A stretch of DNA of 64,000 bases, from assembly GCF_005280655.1 (NCBI RefSeq), contig NZ_CP040058.1, positions 2,146,001-2,210,000 on the forward strand. Direction: 5' to 3'. A program made the position numbers and the translations under genes. Shown here in pieces: positions 8,768 to 17,327 of this stretch (the first letter of the stretch is position 1; each line of letters begins with the position of its first letter). The notes beneath the pieces were generated by a model. It was given only the letters and a program-made list of their open reading frames with translations, did not search any database and was not told the origin of the DNA. Source of the stretch: Anaerostipes rhamnosivorans (lineage in GTDB: Bacteria; Bacillota; Clostridia; Lachnospirales; Lachnospiraceae).

Positions 8768-9748
8768 TTATATACGTATTTGATCCCCGTTTCGGTGAGT
8801 CAGGCGGTATTCTCTGGGGGACATATGATATTTTTCTTTAAACTTCCTGTAAAAATAGCTGCTGTTCTCATAACCGACAGCCGCCACAATATCTGCGATG
8901 GACAGATTTGTCTCGGACAACAGTGTCATGGCTTTCTGGAACTTCTTTCTCTGCACCAGTTCCTGGAACGTGTGTCCGAAATTTTGTTTGATCATCCGGC
9001 TCAGCACAGACAGGGACTGGTTCAAATCCTCTGAAAGCTTAGAAAGATTCGCCTCCTTGTAATGCTGGTCTATATAACTCAGTGTTGTCTGGAGTACGAT
9101 CTCCTTGTAATTCTGGGGAGAAGTATAGTCCAGCTTGTCTATATGGTTTAGTATATGAAGGAACACAAGCCCCATAGACAGCTGGTTGATCTTTTCTTCA
9201 TTTTTGCCCAGGTTTTTTAAGGAATAGACGATGTTCTCCATAAGATTCTCAATCTCTAAGATACCGGAAAGCTTAAACAGCAGATATTTTTCAGAAAAGG
9301 AATTTTGTCTGAGCGTATCCACCAGAAAATCAGCTAACACATTATTTCCCTGGAGCATCTGCAGCGGAATATCAAAAAACTCCGGCAGAGCGATAAAGTT
9401 GATCCCCAGATCCTCCCTGGATGCGCAACAGATGCTGTGGCGGACATGTTGGTTCAGGATGAGAAAATCTCCCTCCTCCATGACCACTTCCTTACCGCCG
9501 ATAAAATGGGTGATCTTTCCCTGGCAGACATACATCATCTCTATATAATTATGATTATGCTCCGGAAAATCAATAAATCTTGTGTGTGTCCTCACCTGGA
9601 TCAGACGCCCGTCCCTCAGAAGTTTTTCGGCTTCCACTTCAAACGTCTTTTTTGTGGTATATAAAGTTCTGCTTACATTTCTCCCGTCCAGGATCTTCTG
9701 TTCTTCTTCTGTTATGACTTCCAACTGGCTGATCAGGCTTTCCCTCAC
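8768..9748 (-). CDS. AraC-family transcriptional regulator, probable rhamnose regulator
   Basis: About 326 residues. The N-terminal half holds a cupin-like sensor (HNHNYIEMMYVCQG near residue 67, then GGKEVVMEEGDFLILNQHVRHS). The C-terminal 100 residues are two AraC helix-turn-helix motifs (LSKLSEDLNQSLSVLSRMIK, then SIADIVAAVGYENSSYFYRK). I prefer GTG 9748, 8 nt after GAGGG; a GTG at 9757 touches the ribosome-binding site. Lying upstream of the rha operon on the same strand, separated only by the toxin-antitoxin pair, it probably senses rhamnose. That link is inference. Confidence 0.85.
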   Translation of the reverse strand: MRESLISQLEVITEEEQKILDGRNVSRTLYTTKKTFEVEAEKLLRDGRLIQVRTHTRFIDFPEHNHNYIEMMYVCQGKITHFIGGKEVVMEEGDFLILNQHVRHSICCASREDLGINFIALPEFFDIPLQMLQGNNVLADFLVDTLRQNSFSEKYLLFKLSGILEIENLMENIVYSLKNLGKNEEKINQLSMGLVFLHILNHIDKLDYTSPQNYKEIVLQTTLSYIDQHYKEANLSKLSEDLNQSLSVLSRMIKQNFGHTFQELVQRKKFQKAMTLLSETNLSIADIVAAVGYENSSYFYRKFKEKYHMSPREYRLTHRNGDQIRI

Positions 9749-9785
9749 AAAAAACACCCTCTTTCTAACTGGACCGGCGTCTCTT

Positions 9786-10568
9786 TTATTTCAGACGGTA
9801 CATATGGTTTAAAGGACCACTGCCCTTTCCCAAATCCAGTCCGTCAAGCAAAGCGCCGGTAATATATTCTTTTGCATTCTGAACGCTTGTCTCCATATCA
9901 CATCCCATGGCCAGGTTGGATGCAATGGCAGATGATAAAGTACAGCCTGTCCCATGGGTATTTTGATTATCCACTCTTGTACCACGGAACATCTTCATCC
10001 TGCCATGACAGAACAGGTAATCGTTGGCATCCTCCACCGAATGCCCTCCCTTCATCAGGATCGCTCCGTCAAAGTATTCCCCGATCTTTGCAGCTGCCTC
10101 CTGCATATCCTCTTTTGTTTGGATGCGCACTCCGGAAAGCACCTCCGCCTCCGGCACATTTGGTGTGATGATATCCGCCAGAGGGAACAAAGTTTCTTTC
10201 AATGCGCCGATGGCATCTTCACTGAGCAGCCGGCTTCCGCTGGTAGACACCATAACCGGATCCAGTACAATGTTCTTTGCTCCATATTCCTTCAGCTTTT
10301 CGGCAGCTGCCTGGATCAGTTCCTTTTCCGATAACATTCCGATCTTAACTGCATCCGGGAAAATATCTGTAAATATACAGTCCATCTGCTGCTCCAGAAA
10401 TACTTTTGAAACATTATAGATTCCTGCAACTTTAGTAGTGTTTTGCGCGGTCAGCGCCGCTATGGCTGACATTCCATAAACTCCATGGGCCGCCATAGTC
10501 TTTAGATCAGCCTGGATTCCTGCGCCGCCGCTGCAGTCAGATCCAGCAATGGTTAATACAGTCTTCAT
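9786..10568 (-). CDS. thiD: Hydroxymethylpyrimidine/phosphomethylpyrimidine kinase
   Basis: 260 residues of the ribokinase-like fold. It phosphorylates HMP and HMP-phosphate to the pyrophosphate used by ThiE. TIAGSDCSGGAGIQADLKTM at the start is the substrate motif, VLDPVMVSTSGSRLL near residue 105 and NTHGTGCTLSSAIASNLAMG near residue 205 hold the anion hole and catalytic Asp/Cys region. The start overlaps the thiE stop by 4 bp. It is the last gene of thiM-thiE-thiD. Confidence 0.96.
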   Translation of the reverse strand: MKTVLTIAGSDCSGGAGIQADLKTMAAHGVYGMSAIAALTAQNTTKVAGIYNVSKVFLEQQMDCIFTDIFPDAVKIGMLSEKELIQAAAEKLKEYGAKNIVLDPVMVSTSGSRLLSEDAIGALKETLFPLADIITPNVPEAEVLSGVRIQTKEDMQEAAAKIGEYFDGAILMKGGHSVEDANDYLFCHGRMKMFRGTRVDNQNTHGTGCTLSSAIASNLAMGCDMETSVQNAKEYITGALLDGLDLGKGSGPLNHMYRLK

Positions 10569-11206
10569 CTTCGTTTCATCTCCTCTGCTTTCTTTCGTAA
10601 CTCCTTTGTCTCCTGCCTGATATCTTCAGCGCCAAAAATGGCAGAGACAACGGCAATACCGTCCACGTGGCTGCCCTGAAGCTCCATCAGGTTGTCTTTT
10701 TTAATCCCTCCGATGGCGACCACCGGTATGGACACTGCATTACACACTCTTTGAATTTCCTCAAACTCCACAACCTTGGCATCCGTCTTTGTGGGGGTGG
10801 CCTTTACAGCCCCAAGGCCAAGATAATCCGCTCCGTCAGCCTGGGCCTTTAATGCCTCTTCCACGTTATGTACGGACACTCCGATGATCTTGTCCGGGCC
10901 CAGGAGTTTTCTGGCATTTTGGCATGCCATGTCATCCTGTCCCACATGTACTCCGTCGGCGCCGCACTCCAAGGCAATCTCCACCTCATCATTGACGACA
11001 AAAGGTACATGGTACTGCTGTGAAAGTTCAGCCATCTCCCTGGCCTCCTTTAAAAATGCATCACGGTCTAAATTCTTTTCCCGCAGCTGCAGAAACGTGA
11101 TGCCTCCGTCCAGCGCATCTTTTACCTGCTCCATCAATGTCTGTTTTCCCACCCATGCTGCATCCGTCACCGCATACAGGGTCATTGCCTTAGATTCTAC
11201 TTTCAA
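10565..11206 (-). CDS. thiE: Thiamine-phosphate synthase
   Basis: 213 residues, a TIM-barrel enzyme joining HMP-pyrophosphate and thiazole phosphate into thiamin phosphate. Motifs seen: TFLQLREKN near residue 37, VPFVVNDEVEIALECGADGVHVGQDD near residue 70, GLGAVKATPTKTDA near residue 131 and IPVVAIGGI near residue 160. The start lies within the last codons of thiM (17-bp overlap), so the three thi genes are co-transcribed. Confidence 0.96.
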   Translation of the reverse strand: MKVESKAMTLYAVTDAAWVGKQTLMEQVKDALDGGITFLQLREKNLDRDAFLKEAREMAELSQQYHVPFVVNDEVEIALECGADGVHVGQDDMACQNARKLLGPDKIIGVSVHNVEEALKAQADGADYLGLGAVKATPTKTDAKVVEFEEIQRVCNAVSIPVVAIGGIKKDNLMELQGSHVDGIAVVSAIFGAEDIRQETKELRKKAEEMKRR

Positions 11207-12005
11207 CTTTTGCGCCCCTTTCCAGCTCTTCGGCCTTAAGACAACTCATTTCATCAATGAGATGCATCCTAAGGGAAGATGTACCTCTGCATTTTCTTTT
11301 TGCGTTCTCCCCACAGTATCCCATAGCACATACCGCAACGGCTGCCGCCTCCAGTACATGGTCCTTGTTGGATCCCACAAACCCTGCGATGATACCGTCC
11401 AGCATACATCCGGTCCCGGTGATCCTCGCCATCATCGGATCTCCGTTTCTTATAATATAAGCCCTGCTCTCATCCGTGACAATGTCGATGGCTCCAGTGA
11501 TGGCAATCACCGCACCGGTCCGCACAGAAAGATCCTGTGCCATCCGGATCATTTCCCCTATATTCTCCTCTGTCACCGCATCGGCTACATTGGCATCCAC
11601 TCCCATGGTGGCTCCGCTTCCTGCATACACTGTCTTGATCTCAGAAACATTCCCCCGTATGACAGAAAATTTCACTTCGTCAAGAAGCCTCTTTGCCGTC
11701 TCAGTTCTTAAACTTGACGCACCGGCGCCCACCGGATCAAAGATCACCGGATGCCCCAGCAGATTGGCCCTTTTTCCTGCCAGCACCATAGCCTCTATGG
11801 TCCTGGCATTTAATGTTCCTATGTTGATCACCAGCGATGTACAGATACTCGTGATCTCTTCTACCTCACTCTTGTCATCCGCCATGATCGGTGATGCTCC
11901 TGATGCCAGAACCATATTCGCCACATCATTGACCGTCACATAATTGGTCATGCAATGGACAAGGGATGGATTTTGTTTTACATTATGTAAGATTGTCCGA
12001 TACAT
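11190..12005 (-). CDS. thiM: Hydroxyethylthiazole kinase
   Basis: 271 residues, the family length. It phosphorylates the thiazole alcohol for salvage. Motifs: NPSLVHCMTNYVTVNDVANM near residue 11, HPVIFDPVGAGAS near residue 90, and TGTGCMLDGIIAGFVG near residue 196 with the catalytic Cys. The ATG at 12005 follows AGGAGG; a longer frame lacks a ribosome-binding site. With thiE and thiD it forms a salvage operon and no de novo thiC is seen here. I see no TPP riboswitch in the short space upstream. Confidence 0.96.
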   Translation of the reverse strand: MYRTILHNVKQNPSLVHCMTNYVTVNDVANMVLASGASPIMADDKSEVEEITSICTSLVINIGTLNARTIEAMVLAGKRANLLGHPVIFDPVGAGASSLRTETAKRLLDEVKFSVIRGNVSEIKTVYAGSGATMGVDANVADAVTEENIGEMIRMAQDLSVRTGAVIAITGAIDIVTDESRAYIIRNGDPMMARITGTGCMLDGIIAGFVGSNKDHVLEAAAVAVCAMGYCGENAKRKCRGTSSLRMHLIDEMSCLKAEELERGAKVESRI

Positions 12006-12023
12006 ACAAAACCTCCTGGAAAC

Positions 12024-12078
12024 TTTAAAAATCCCTGCGTTTCTAATTATACCATACTTCAGAAACACAGGGATTTCT
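12024..12078 (-). terminator. Terminator of the protease gene with an embedded -10-like box for thiMED
   Basis: On the minus strand AAATCCCTGTGTTTCT pairs with AGAAACGCAGGGATTT, then TTAAAG follows. The loop contains TATGGTATAAT, an extended -10 motif, about 50 bp ahead of the thiM start. So one short segment may end the protease transcript and start the thi transcript. Confidence 0.65.
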
Positions 12079-12092
12079 TTTTGCCGATCCAT

Positions 12093-15000
12093 CTAGCGGA
12101 TCTTTATCTTAATTTTGGCTTTGGATCTGGAGCCGTCCTTTGCATAGGCATAAATCGTAACAGTCTTTCCCTTCCCTGCTTTCTTTGTCTTGACAACTCC
12201 TTGTTTTGAGACAGATGCATACTTGCTCTTGCTGGATTTCCATGTGACAGACTTTTTCTTTCCCACAGTCTTGACCTTGGCCTTCAGCTTATATTTATTG
12301 CCAGCTCTTAAAGTAAGTTTCTTCTTATTTAACTTTACAACGGTCTTCTTGAACACGGCTGAAACCGTAGTAGCTGCCGTGACGCGGAAAGAATGACTGC
12401 TGCCTTTGATCTTTTTACCTGCCGCTTTCATGGTAGAAGGCTTAAAACAATAATATTTTGCCGCCTTAGGCTTTACCGTCACCTTCTGCCCAGGCAGATA
12501 AGATCCTCTGCCCGTGATCGTTCCATGCTTTGCCTTGGCTGTGACTTTCACAAGGCCGGAGGGCACAGAGTAGGAATACACAGGGCTGCTGTCCTCAAAC
12601 TCATCATCGTCTCCGTCATCTTGTGCCTTGGACTGAACTGTCTTTTTCCCCTTGCCCAGATGCTTGAGATCAAAGTCATACTGCTGGGCAAGCGGCATTA
12701 AAAGAAATCTTGAACCTGCTGTGGTCCCGATTATCTCCTCGTCAAAGGATGCGGTGTAATCCATAGCCTCAAACCGATCTTTGGAAATGGAATAACGGAA
12801 TACATTGCCGTAACCGTCCGTGTCCAGTCCTACATAAGCAATTCCATCCTTACATACCCCGACACAGGCAGAGAACGTTTCCTCATTTATATTCCTCGGC
12901 GTCAGAGAAGCCGACTTTTTTATCCACCGGTTAGTTCTGTCGCTGTAGACAAGGTTCTTAGGAATCTGCCCTTTCTTTCCGATGCTGCCTAAAGTGAGGA
13001 GCAGCTGGCTGCCAGACTGGACTGCAGCACTCTCGCAGCGGCCTTCCGGGAGTGACGCAGCTTTCGACCACTGCTTTTTCTCTGTATCATAGCGGTATAC
13101 ACTCTTCTCCAGAGATTGATTCTTTTTATTCTGTCCGCCGATCACATAGATCCTGCCGTTATAAGCCGCCAGGGAGGAACCCTGGACCTTAGAGCCTCCT
13201 GCTTTTGACAGATAAGAGTCAACTCTCGACCACTTCTTGGTCTTAAAGGAGTAGCACACCAGGGACCGTTTCACTTCATACCCAAGCTCTGCCTCCACAA
13301 TGGCATAGACAGCTTGGTCACAGTAAACAGGCGCGGAATCCAGATCGAACTTTGCCCGGTCCAGTTCTCCCTTTTGTATGCCTGAGAATGCCTTTTCCAT
13401 GTCCATAGAAGACATTTTGGAAAACTCCCGCTCTTCCTCATCCATTACATAGAGATTCAGCTCCCTGTCCAAGTAATAAAACTTACTACCGTCGGAAAAG
13501 ACATCTCCTCCGTCTGTGATATTTTCTGTGGTAAACACCTGTCTGGGTCCGCTTTTGCCTTTCACAAAATAGAATGACCCAGCAACGGTCTTGCCCTGCC
13601 TGGTCGTTATCTTCACCTCTCCGACCCGGTTTACCAGCTTCCTGTTATCCATCACGATCCTTGTATCACTCCAGCTAGACACTTTTTCTGTATTGCCGTT
13701 CACCGACACAGTGCCGCCTGAAGCTCCGAATCCCTTCCCCTGAAGGACCACTCTTCCTCCTGAAACGAAGGCCTTGGTGATAATCGGATTGACGTCAGCC
13801 AGTTTTCTTCCGTCCAATACCCCTCTGGTGATCAAAGGCATGCCGTTTTCAGTTCTTGTCATCCCAAGGACTGTCTCCCGGTTGGCCGCGGCATTGCTGC
13901 TGTTATAATACTTGGATGCATTGGCCACCGCCCCGGCCACAAGAGGCGCAGCCATGGACGTGCCGCTGTAAAAGTCATATTTGCCGAACGCTTCACTGGA
14001 TACCCCTGCCTTGCTCACCGCCGCGTCATCCAGATGGATTGTGAAATCCCCGTCACTTAAAGCCATCAAGGTGATTCCCAGCGCACGCTTTTCATTCTTT
14101 GTCGAGCTGCGGTCTGAATAGACAAAATGGGTCCAGTCATCTGCCTTGCTGCCGATAGATATCATAGGGATTCCCCCTGCCAGCATATTTATTGCGATAT
14201 CTTCCAGTGTGAGCGGATCCTTGATCTGCCCCTCTTCGTCCAGCTGATAGTCCATTACAAGAACAAGGCCGGTCTCATCCTCCGCCTCTGCCTTACTCAC
14301 CGCTTTCAGCATGGTACTCAAATAAGAATTCGTATTTCCTTTACTGCTGTCGTAAGGAAGAAACACCGTATAAATATCTCCGGATTTTGCCCCTTCCACA
14401 GAAATCTTAGCAGATGTTCCTTTCTTATCTTTTCCAAAGTAATCTCTGTCCGCAGAAACCGTCACCGTTCCTTTGCCGGTATTCCCGCCACCCTCTGTCT
14501 TAACGCCAGAGACATTCCCATCTTCAAATCCATTGTAGAACTGGCATAAGCTGTTTCTCTCTGCGTCACTGTAAATCGTGGGATTAAAGCAATCTTCATG
14601 AACGGAAGACAGAATATCATTGCCCGGCGCCGCCATATGTACGGATTCTGCTCCATAGTTAGAATAAGCGGCCAGCTGTCCATTTTCGTTGGTGGCTGCC
14701 ACTGAGATCAGATAATCGCTGTCTACGCCAGCCGGAATTGTCAGGGTCTTGTCATTGTTCTCCATTTCATTTCCCGCGGCACAGACGGTAACCGCTCCTT
14801 TCTTTCCGACCAGGTCGATCACGTACTTCATCACTTCCGCGTACTCGGTCTCATCGGTGCCCCAGGAGTTGTTGACTGCCGCCACGTTGACGCCTTCCAG
14901 CTGCTGTTTGTAAATATAATAGTAGGCATCGATCACATTTGACAGATCACCGCCGCCGTCTTCATCAAAGACCTTCAGTGCCATCAGCTTGATATCACTG

Positions 15001-15761
15001 CTCTGGCTGATACCTGCAATCCCCTTCCCGTTTCCCGCCTGCGCTGCGATGATCCCGGCACAGTGGGTGCCATGTCCGTTGTCATCGGAAGGGTCGGGAT
15101 CATTGTTTTCAAAATCGTATCCGTGGCTTCCTCTCAATGTGTGCGACTTGTTGGTCCACAGACGGCCCTTCAGTTCTTCGTGCCCTAAGTCGATCCCCGT
15201 GTCCACAACAGCCACAACTGTTTCTTTTCCGCCGGAACTGGAGGTCTTGCTGTAAAACTGGTCATAGCCCACATCCTTCCCGGCAGTTCCCCTGTTCTGT
15301 CCTTGATTGCTGTTGGCCCACTGGAAATCATAATAGGGATCACTGCCACTAAGGATCTTCGTCTTATAATTTGGCTGTGCCGCAATCACCTGGGGATTCT
15401 TGTCCAAGTCCCTAAGCAGCTCTTCCGTCTTTTTGCCGGAAGACACTCTGGCAATGGAAACCACAGGATCCTTGGACTTTGACCTTGTCTTTCCCTTCAA
15501 GTCCGTGGAAAAATTCCATGTCTTTTTTACCTTGATACCCGAAGAAAAGGGAACGGACCTGTTCTTCTGCCCTGACACGGTTGTCCGGTACAAAACCAGC
15601 GCCTCCCCTTCTACATACCCGGATTTCTTCTTTTCTGAAAGCTGCTTTTTGATGTCTGTAACCTGATCCTTATCAGAAGCAGCCTTTGCCGTTATCGGTG
15701 CTGCCGTAGATAAAAGTGCCAGGGACAGCATCCATGCAGCCCACCTTTTAACCTTTCTCAT
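12093..15761 (-). CDS. Secreted subtilisin-like (S8) protease with TIG, Kelch and bacterial Ig-like domains
   Basis: 1222 residues. A signal peptide ends near AKAA (residue 28). The subtilase triad is visible: Asp187 in VVDTGIDLGH, His230 in NGHGTHCAGI and Ser602 in SGTSMAAPLVAG, with Asn331 in CAAGNE for the oxyanion hole. About 200 residues are inserted between Asn and Ser. An IPT/TIG-like segment follows near 670-750, then Kelch-like repeats (RIYVIGGQNKKNQ) near 860-960, an InlB-type repeat (GQKVTVKPKA) near 1080, and a C-terminal Big_2-like Ig domain rich in Lys. No LPXTG motif is seen, so it is probably secreted or cell-wall bound through basic repeats. ATG 15761 follows AAGGAGAG. Confidence 0.92.
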   Translation of the reverse strand: MRKVKRWAAWMLSLALLSTAAPITAKAASDKDQVTDIKKQLSEKKKSGYVEGEALVLYRTTVSGQKNRSVPFSSGIKVKKTWNFSTDLKGKTRSKSKDPVVSIARVSSGKKTEELLRDLDKNPQVIAAQPNYKTKILSGSDPYYDFQWANSNQGQNRGTAGKDVGYDQFYSKTSSSGGKETVVAVVDTGIDLGHEELKGRLWTNKSHTLRGSHGYDFENNDPDPSDDNGHGTHCAGIIAAQAGNGKGIAGISQSSDIKLMALKVFDEDGGGDLSNVIDAYYYIYKQQLEGVNVAAVNNSWGTDETEYAEVMKYVIDLVGKKGAVTVCAAGNEMENNDKTLTIPAGVDSDYLISVAATNENGQLAAYSNYGAESVHMAAPGNDILSSVHEDCFNPTIYSDAERNSLCQFYNGFEDGNVSGVKTEGGGNTGKGTVTVSADRDYFGKDKKGTSAKISVEGAKSGDIYTVFLPYDSSKGNTNSYLSTMLKAVSKAEAEDETGLVLVMDYQLDEEGQIKDPLTLEDIAINMLAGGIPMISIGSKADDWTHFVYSDRSSTKNEKRALGITLMALSDGDFTIHLDDAAVSKAGVSSEAFGKYDFYSGTSMAAPLVAGAVANASKYYNSSNAAANRETVLGMTRTENGMPLITRGVLDGRKLADVNPIITKAFVSGGRVVLQGKGFGASGGTVSVNGNTEKVSSWSDTRIVMDNRKLVNRVGEVKITTRQGKTVAGSFYFVKGKSGPRQVFTTENITDGGDVFSDGSKFYYLDRELNLYVMDEEEREFSKMSSMDMEKAFSGIQKGELDRAKFDLDSAPVYCDQAVYAIVEAELGYEVKRSLVCYSFKTKKWSRVDSYLSKAGGSKVQGSSLAAYNGRIYVIGGQNKKNQSLEKSVYRYDTEKKQWSKAASLPEGRCESAAVQSGSQLLLTLGSIGKKGQIPKNLVYSDRTNRWIKKSASLTPRNINEETFSACVGVCKDGIAYVGLDTDGYGNVFRYSISKDRFEAMDYTASFDEEIIGTTAGSRFLLMPLAQQYDFDLKHLGKGKKTVQSKAQDDGDDDEFEDSSPVYSYSVPSGLVKVTAKAKHGTITGRGSYLPGQKVTVKPKAAKYYCFKPSTMKAAGKKIKGSSHSFRVTAATTVSAVFKKTVVKLNKKKLTLRAGNKYKLKAKVKTVGKKKSVTWKSSKSKYASVSKQGVVKTKKAGKGKTVTIYAYAKDGSRSKAKIKIKIR

Positions 15762-15873
15762 ACTCTCTCCTTTCCTCTGTTGATCTCTCATTTTTTAAGT
15801 ATATCACACCACATCTTTCCATTTGTTACAAATAGCTTACAATTGTTTGACCACCACTTTTTACCAATCAAGA

Positions 15874-16051
15874 CAAAGTGGGCAATCCCACTTCATCTCC
15901 CCAATCCCTCACTCTTTGAGGGGCTTGTTCACTTTGCACGCCAAATGCGATTTGACGTAGTCAAATGATTTCCTTGCTCATTTGTGTGCATCCCCGCGGA
16001 GCGTTTTTGTGTCATAGGAAATTCCTTCGCAATTTCCTATGACATAAAAAA
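15874..16051 (+). repeat. R1 repeat copy b (nearly full composite)
   Basis: About 180 bp holding several small inverted repeats in order: AAGTGGGCAATCCCACTT, a CCCTCAC...TGAGGGG hairpin, ATTTGACGTAGTCAAAT, a CCCCGCGGAG segment and a final TCATAGGAAATT...AATTTCCTATGA stem followed by an A-run. The same order is seen near 45.4 kb. It fills most of the roughly 360-bp gap between the protease start and the Cys-rich gene, where I see no other gene. Confidence 0.85.
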
Positions 16052-16125
16052 GTTTTTATTTTTTCATCACACATTGGCAGGGACCGAATAATATAAACTG
16101 TAAATATAATCAAGGAGGAAATAAC

Positions 16126-16359
16126 ATGAGTGATTTAGCTGCTACAGGTTGCGGAACATCATGCAATTCAGGATTCGGAGGAAACAACTGTCTTCTTCTT
16201 ATTCTCTTATTATGCTGCTGCGGAGGTGACGGTGGATTCGGAGGCGGAGACGGCTGCGGATGCGGTTGTGACTCCATCATTTGGATCATCATCCTGCTGT
16301 GCTGCTGCGGTGGTGGATTCGGCGGCGGAAGCGGAAGCGGATGCGGATGCGGATGCTAA
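16126..16359 (+). CDS. Small Cys/Gly-rich double-repeat protein
   Basis: 77 residues, of which 15 are Cys and about a third Gly. Two parallel halves each hold an aliphatic run, a CCC triplet and a Gly/Cys tail: LLLILLLCCCGGDGGFGGGD, then WIIILLCCCGGGFGGGSG with a CGCGC end. A strong AAGGAGGAAATAAC ribosome-binding site precedes the ATG and a terminator follows, so it looks like a real expressed gene. Similar proteins in Clostridia have been given the vague name chorion-class high-cysteine protein; that match is from memory. Function unknown. A membrane, metal-binding or crosslinked coat role is possible. Confidence 0.8.
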   Translation: MSDLAATGCGTSCNSGFGGNNCLLLILLLCCCGGDGGFGGGDGCGCGCDSIIWIIILLCCCGGGFGGGSGSGCGCGC

Positions 16360-16376
16360 TCTGACATGTCCTGATA

Positions 16377-16426
16377 AAAGGAGGGCAGCGGGTAATTTAC
16401 CTGCTGCTCTCTTTCTTTTTCTAAAA
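16377..16426 (+). terminator. Terminator of the Cys/Gly-rich gene
   Basis: GAGGGCAGCGGGTAA pairs with TTACCTGCTGCTCTC and is followed by TTTCTTTTTC. Confidence 0.8.
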
Positions 16427-16469
16427 AAAGCGGACAAGTTCAATTCAAATCCCTAAATCATAAGCGGTT

Positions 16470-16551
16470 TGACAACTTTGAGCGCCAAATGCCCGCAGGG
16501 CTTTTTTGTTCCATAGGGAGGAAAGGAGAACTTCCCTATGAAATAAAAAAA
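16470..16551 (+). repeat. R1 repeat copy c (internally deleted)
   Basis: Joins the R1 segment ACTTTGAGCGCCAAATG directly to CCCGCAGGGCTTTTTTG and the final stem CCATAGGGAG...CTTCCCTATG. About 35 bp present in copies b and d are missing between these parts. Confidence 0.8.
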
Positions 16552-16576
16552 AGCCCGGAAGACTACTCCCGGGCAG
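16545..16576 (-). terminator. Terminator of the 58-residue protein gene
   Basis: On the minus strand GCCCGGGAG pairs with CTTCCGGGC and runs into a long T-tract formed by the A-run of the neighbouring R1 copy. Confidence 0.75.
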
Positions 16577-16586
16577 AAATCTATAT

Positions 16587-16763
16587 TTACCTGATACAGC
16601 AGAACAGTGCCAGAAGCACGATTAACATATTTCCGCCGTCCATGCTTTGTTTACTCATCATATCATGTCCCTGACCGGAAACGTTTAGTTTCCCCTTCTT
16701 TCTGAGACATTCCTCATCCAGTTCGTAGACAGTATTTTCTTCTTCCACAAAGATTTCACTCAT
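16587..16763 (-). CDS. Small protein with a hydrophobic C-terminus ending in CC
   Basis: 58 residues from ATG 16763, which sits about 10 nt after AGGAGG. The N-terminal half is acidic and polar (MSEIFVEEENTVYELDEECL). The middle has SGQGHDMMSKQSMDGG and the tail is MLIVLLALFCCIR, a short membrane-type segment with a Cys pair. The tail resembles the aliphatic-CCC units of the facing Cys/Gly-rich protein. It is convergent with that gene and divergent from the 164-residue gene. I do not recognise a family. The good ribosome-binding site and terminator argue that it is real. Confidence 0.6.
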   Translation of the reverse strand: MSEIFVEEENTVYELDEECLRKKGKLNVSGQGHDMMSKQSMDGGNMLIVLLALFCCIR

Positions 16764-16822
16764 ATTTTTCTTCACCTCCTAATAATATAGGATATGAGAA
16801 CGAAACCTAAGGTTGTGACAAA

Positions 16823-17317
16823 ATGGATCAAAAACAAACCCACTGGGAGCATTTTTTCCGCGATGATTCGTCCAATATGCTGGAAGATGCTCTTCCATAT
16901 CTACCTCCCAATCTAAAGAAATCCGCTGCACTTTACATCAAGTTTCATGAACTTCAGAATATCATGGAAGATTTTGACGACGAGGATACTCTCTCTGCCT
17001 GCGGGCTGGACCAGAACGACGCCTCTATGGAAATGATGCTGACTGCCATGAGGATGAGAGCTCCGAAGGAAACCGCCGCTCAAATTGACCAGCTGCTCCA
17101 GATGATGAAAATGGCGAAGATGTACCAGTCCTATCAGGATTTTCTGAAAGCAAACCCCAACGCCAATACTCCGTCAGGAAATTCATCAGCTGACTCCGAC
17201 ATGATGGCAAAGCTAATGCCGCTTTTCATGTCCCAGTCCCAGCCGGGTAAGCAGGAGACATCCAATGCACCTAACAGCGATCTGCTGAACCAAATCAATC
17301 AAATTCTGAAAAAGTGA
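16823..17317 (+). CDS. Unknown Met-rich acidic soluble protein
   Basis: 164 residues, no signal peptide or membrane segment. Predicted helices include the Met-rich MEMMLTAMRMRA and LLQMMKMAKMYQ. A low-complexity linker, NPNANTPSGNSSADSD, leads to a second helical part ending LLNQINQILKK. The ribosome-binding site is weak (AAGGTT). It is followed 10 bp later by an 87-residue gene, apparently co-transcribed. I do not recognise the family. The codon pattern resembles neighbouring real genes. Confidence 0.65.
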   Translation: MDQKQTHWEHFFRDDSSNMLEDALPYLPPNLKKSAALYIKFHELQNIMEDFDDEDTLSACGLDQNDASMEMMLTAMRMRAPKETAAQIDQLLQMMKMAKMYQSYQDFLKANPNANTPSGNSSADSDMMAKLMPLFMSQSQPGKQETSNAPNSDLLNQINQILKK

Positions 17318-17327
17318 GGTACCCCGC

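Noticed and set aside
10884..11711. Plus-strand frame across thiE and thiM
   Set aside because: It is antisense to two clearly identified genes and lacks a ribosome-binding site.
12006..12092. TPP riboswitch before thiM
   Set aside because: The space is too short and holds a terminator and a -10-like box; the conserved CUGAGA and ACCUGA-type elements were not found.
16210..16443. Ser/Ala-rich frame opposite the Cys/Gly-rich gene
   Set aside because: It is the antisense shadow of GC-rich Gly/Cys codons, with no ribosome-binding site.
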